Source: Planctomycetota bacterium
GTDB taxonomy: Bacteria > Planctomycetota > UBA1135 > GCA-002686595
Assembly (NCBI GenBank): GCA_012960475.1
Contig: DUBE01000054.1
Coordinates: 474-64,473, forward strand
Direction of reading: 5' to 3'
DNA: 64,000 nucleotides
Program-made: the position numbers and the translations under genes
The notes under the pieces: model-generated
Database searches by the model: none
What the model was told of the DNA's origin: nothing
The model's input: the letters and a program-made list of their open reading frames with translations, nothing else
In this document: in pieces, positions 62,234-64,000 of the stretch
How the letters are laid out: each line of letters starts with the position of its first letter
How positions within the stretch are numbered: the stretch's first letter is position 1

Positions 62234-62602
62234 GGGGCAAGAGGATGCCCGAGAGGGTGGGCTCTGCGAGACGACAAAGGCCGGATTCGGCGGGTCTTTC
62301 TGGAATCGAAGCCTTGGGGGCGATGGACACAAGGGTGCCTTGAATGCATGCGGACGATGGGAGTTCAGGCCCCACTGGAACGGGCCACGGATTCCCGCCC
62401 CCGTTTCGCTAGTCGAGAGGGGCTGGACTGGCGTCTGGCTCTTGAGGCTCGCTTTCATACGGCCATGGCTCCCAGGAGAGCCGGGATTCAGCACAACTGA
62501 TCCGGTTCCGTGGTGCTGTCAAGAGCAGGCGCCCAACCTTCTCCGGGGAGAACGCTGGGCGTCATGAATGGGGCCCGTTGGCCGCGGGCTCTTGTGCTCC
62601 GA
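62234..62602. other. Intergenic region upstream of the PRMT gene
   Basis: 369 bases. The minus-strand frame joined to the PRMT is open to 62494 but is Pro/Ser-rich and probably untranslated leader. At 62530-62561 an imperfect hairpin (CGCCCA...TTCTC-CGGG-GAGAA...TGGGCG) lies 41 bases after the end of the neighbouring secreted-protein gene and may terminate it, though no T-tract follows. Confidence 0.4.
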
Positions 62603-63640
62603 TCAGGGAGCGAAGGTCACCGCCAGACCCTCGGTAAAGTTGCTCACGGTGCCCGGGTTCTGGTCCCGGTACCAGGCCTGGAAATACCAGGTCTCGCCGA
62701 TCTGGGCGCTGACCGGCGGGTTGACCGGGATGCTGGTTATGCTCAGGTTACGGGCGAAGGTACCGAAGGCGTCCACTTGGCCCACCTGGGAGTTGTAGCG
62801 GCCCAAACCGCCGCTGAGGCAGATATTGCCCTGGGATCCACCTGGATTGGCCACGAAACCCTGGTTTGGCGCAACGATGAAGAACGCGAACTGCCCCACT
62901 GGCAATTGGGTTGCCATCAGGACCAGGTTCTGGTCCTGTAGGCGGGTTGAGCCAGTCATCAGTATGGTGCCCGCCATACCTGTGGAGTTGGTGGCTGCGG
63001 CGCAGTAGGTGCTTGGCGCTGGATTGGTCCAACTGCCGTACAGCGTACCACTGATGGTGAAGTCTGCGCTGATGCCCGTGCCCGGGTCGATGAAGGAGAA
63101 GGTTCCCGTTGAAGGGGCGTTCAAGGTCACCGTATTGCCAGCTTGGGTGATTTGCCCATTCAGGGCCTGGGGATCTCCCGAGAGTCCGGTCAAGTCAATT
63201 ACGCTGACCCCGCCGGTCAGGGGAGAGACGGTCACCGTGCCTGAGAGTGCGGTGGTGACGTTGTTGGTACTGAAAGTGCCATTGGCGTTCACGATGAACG
63301 GGGCGGAGGTAAACTCAAGCGTCAGACCTACCACATCGATGGTGGCCAGAGGCGGCAGGAAGGGCAGGGGATTCGGAATCATGCCGTGCAGATCGGGGAA
63401 TACATTAGCAACCCCCCCGGAGTCGAATTGTCCGGTTGAGATGGGCAGTACGCCCGCTCCCAGAGTCATGACCATGTTGCCGTTGAGTGTAAAATTGGTT
63501 GAGGGGTTGCCCACAATCGCGCCAATGCTGGAGGTGCCAGTCCAATTCCATTGGCTCTGGCTTGACGAAATGGTCAGGGAGATGGGGCTTTGAGCCAGGG
63601 CCGGGCCCGAGAGCAGAAGAAGGGGGAGGAGGAGACGCAT
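62603..63640 (-). CDS. Secreted beta-strand-rich protein with WYRD C-terminal motif
   Basis: A 345-residue exported protein. The ATG at 63640 has AAAGGA upstream and gives the signal peptide MRLLLPLLLLSGPALAQ. The mature protein is rich in Thr, Ser, Gly and Asn with strand-like alternation and almost no Cys. The C-terminal domain runs FIVAPNQGFVANPGGSQGN-region, LCL/ICL-SGGLGRY, then GETWYFQAWYRDQ, VSNFTEGLAVTF. This ending is shared in pattern with the protein at 36599-37927 and is common among planctomycete secreted proteins. No enzyme motif seen. Confidence 0.82.
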   Translation of the reverse strand: MRLLLPLLLLSGPALAQSPISLTISSSQSQWNWTGTSSIGAIVGNPSTNFTLNGNMVMTLGAGVLPISTGQFDSGGVANVFPDLHGMIPNPLPFLPPLATIDVVGLTLEFTSAPFIVNANGTFSTNNVTTALSGTVTVSPLTGGVSVIDLTGLSGDPQALNGQITQAGNTVTLNAPSTGTFSFIDPGTGISADFTISGTLYGSWTNPAPSTYCAAATNSTGMAGTILMTGSTRLQDQNLVLMATQLPVGQFAFFIVAPNQGFVANPGGSQGNICLSGGLGRYNSQVGQVDAFGTFARNLSITSIPVNPPVSAQIGETWYFQAWYRDQNPGTVSNFTEGLAVTFAP

Positions 63641-63790
63641 GTTGGGATCCTTTGGAGAATTGGGACGGTAGGGGGTCTGTTGGGGACACCTCAAATCCTA
63701 CGCCTCTGTGACTGTTCTGGGTAGGGTGGCCAGCAAACACTCGCATGGAGGGGCCTTCTGGGGTACAAGAGAGCAACGCTTGTTCTCCTT

Positions 63791-64000
63791 ATGAGAGCCT
63801 CTTCCCTCCTCAACCTTCCAATTGCAGCCTCCTTGTTGGCATCCTGCGCCGCCCCCTCTGGGCCTGTGACGGGGGTGCGAAACTCGTCCCTGCGCCCCTA
63901 CATGCTCTTTGACCTGGGCGAGAGCATGCACGCGGACAGCCGTCTGGAAATTGCGGACGTTGGGTCTTTTGGGTTCGAATCGAGTATCGATGGTCGTTGG
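63791..64000 (+). CDS. Lipoprotein (partial, runs off the right edge)
   Basis: An ATG at 63791 opens a frame that continues to the window end (70 codons). The leader LPIAASLLASC gives a good lipobox (LLASC). The mature start is AAPSGPVTGVRNSSLRPYMLFDLGESMHADSR. It is divergent from the secreted-protein gene with 150 bases between them. The remainder and any domain lie outside the window. Confidence 0.75.
   Translation, partial: MRASSLLNLPIAASLLASCAAPSGPVTGVRNSSLRPYMLFDLGESMHADSRLEIADVGSFGFESSIDGRW

Noticed and set aside
62234..62494. N-terminal extension of the PRMT-like protein
   Set aside because: Pro/Ser-rich, unlike any PRMT, while the ATG at 62233 starts just before the conserved DYFxSY lid.
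1..64000. CRISPR arrays, tRNA, rRNA, IS elements or prophage
   Set aside because: No regularly spaced repeats, cloverleaf, transposase or phage gene was recognised on either strand.

Overview
The window reads as chromosomal DNA of a high-GC planctomycete. The evidence is a cytochrome-c/HEAT/beta-propeller protein of the Pirellula/Verrucomicrobium heme-binding type, several FG-GAP (VCBS) repeat proteins, secreted proteins ending in a G-x-T-W-x-F-Q-x-W-Y-R-D strand motif, a Hanks-type kinase encoded beside a sigma factor, and a high share of proteins without clear families. A deep-branching marine lineage is my guess from the secreted-protein style, not a measurement. I saw no rRNA, tRNA, IS element, phage gene or CRISPR array. 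Genes are tightly packed, often with 4-base ATGA overlaps.

Layout. 1-2679 (minus): an ABC-2 type exporter with two ATPases and one permease. 2689-6183 (minus): a PhnCDE-like importer whose binding protein resembles the putative selenate-transporter group. Divergent from it, 6323-10440 (plus): a Tat-exported three-subunit molybdenum hydroxylase and a small Cys-rich protein. 10512-26287: Lon protease, an EF-hand membrane protein, a GH20 hexosaminidase, a GT-C/TPR protein, an FG-GAP protein, a cation/proton antiporter with an RCK domain, a CxxCH lipoprotein, a YceI protein and an SPFH/zinc-ribbon protein. 26626-37927: a NodT-type outer-membrane factor, a coiled-coil protein, a MamK-like actin, a DUF3810 metalloprotease-like protein, the PVC heme protein, a degenerate GGDEF protein and a secreted protein. 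38101-44888: a very large FG-GAP/UnbV/thioredoxin protein interrupted only by one in-frame UGA, followed by a pair of dynamin-like GTPases. 44940-47709: an FkbM methyltransferase, a flippase and a HAD phosphatase. 47706-52135: rhodanese, kinase and sigma factor (minus), divergent from a membrane-anchored coiled-coil protein. 52378-64000: DUF2270, a giant lipoprotein, a GT-C enzyme, a SUI1 factor, M18 aminopeptidase, a membrane protein, a eukaryote-type protein arginine methyltransferase, a secreted protein and a partial lipoprotein.

The main candidate for something new is the 1141-residue protein at 38101-41526. Its FG-GAP propeller continues in the same frame across a single UGA (codon 576), and a bacterial SECIS-like hairpin begins within the expected distance after it. 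This suggests an undescribed selenoprotein. It sits in the same window as a selenate-type ABC transporter. The second candidate is a MamK-like actin outside any magnetosome cluster. It lies next to a small coiled-coil protein whose C-terminal module is shared with the degenerate GGDEF protein 6 kb away, and paired dynamin-like GTPases lie nearby. Together these could belong to a cytoskeletal or membrane-remodelling system, but that link is inference.
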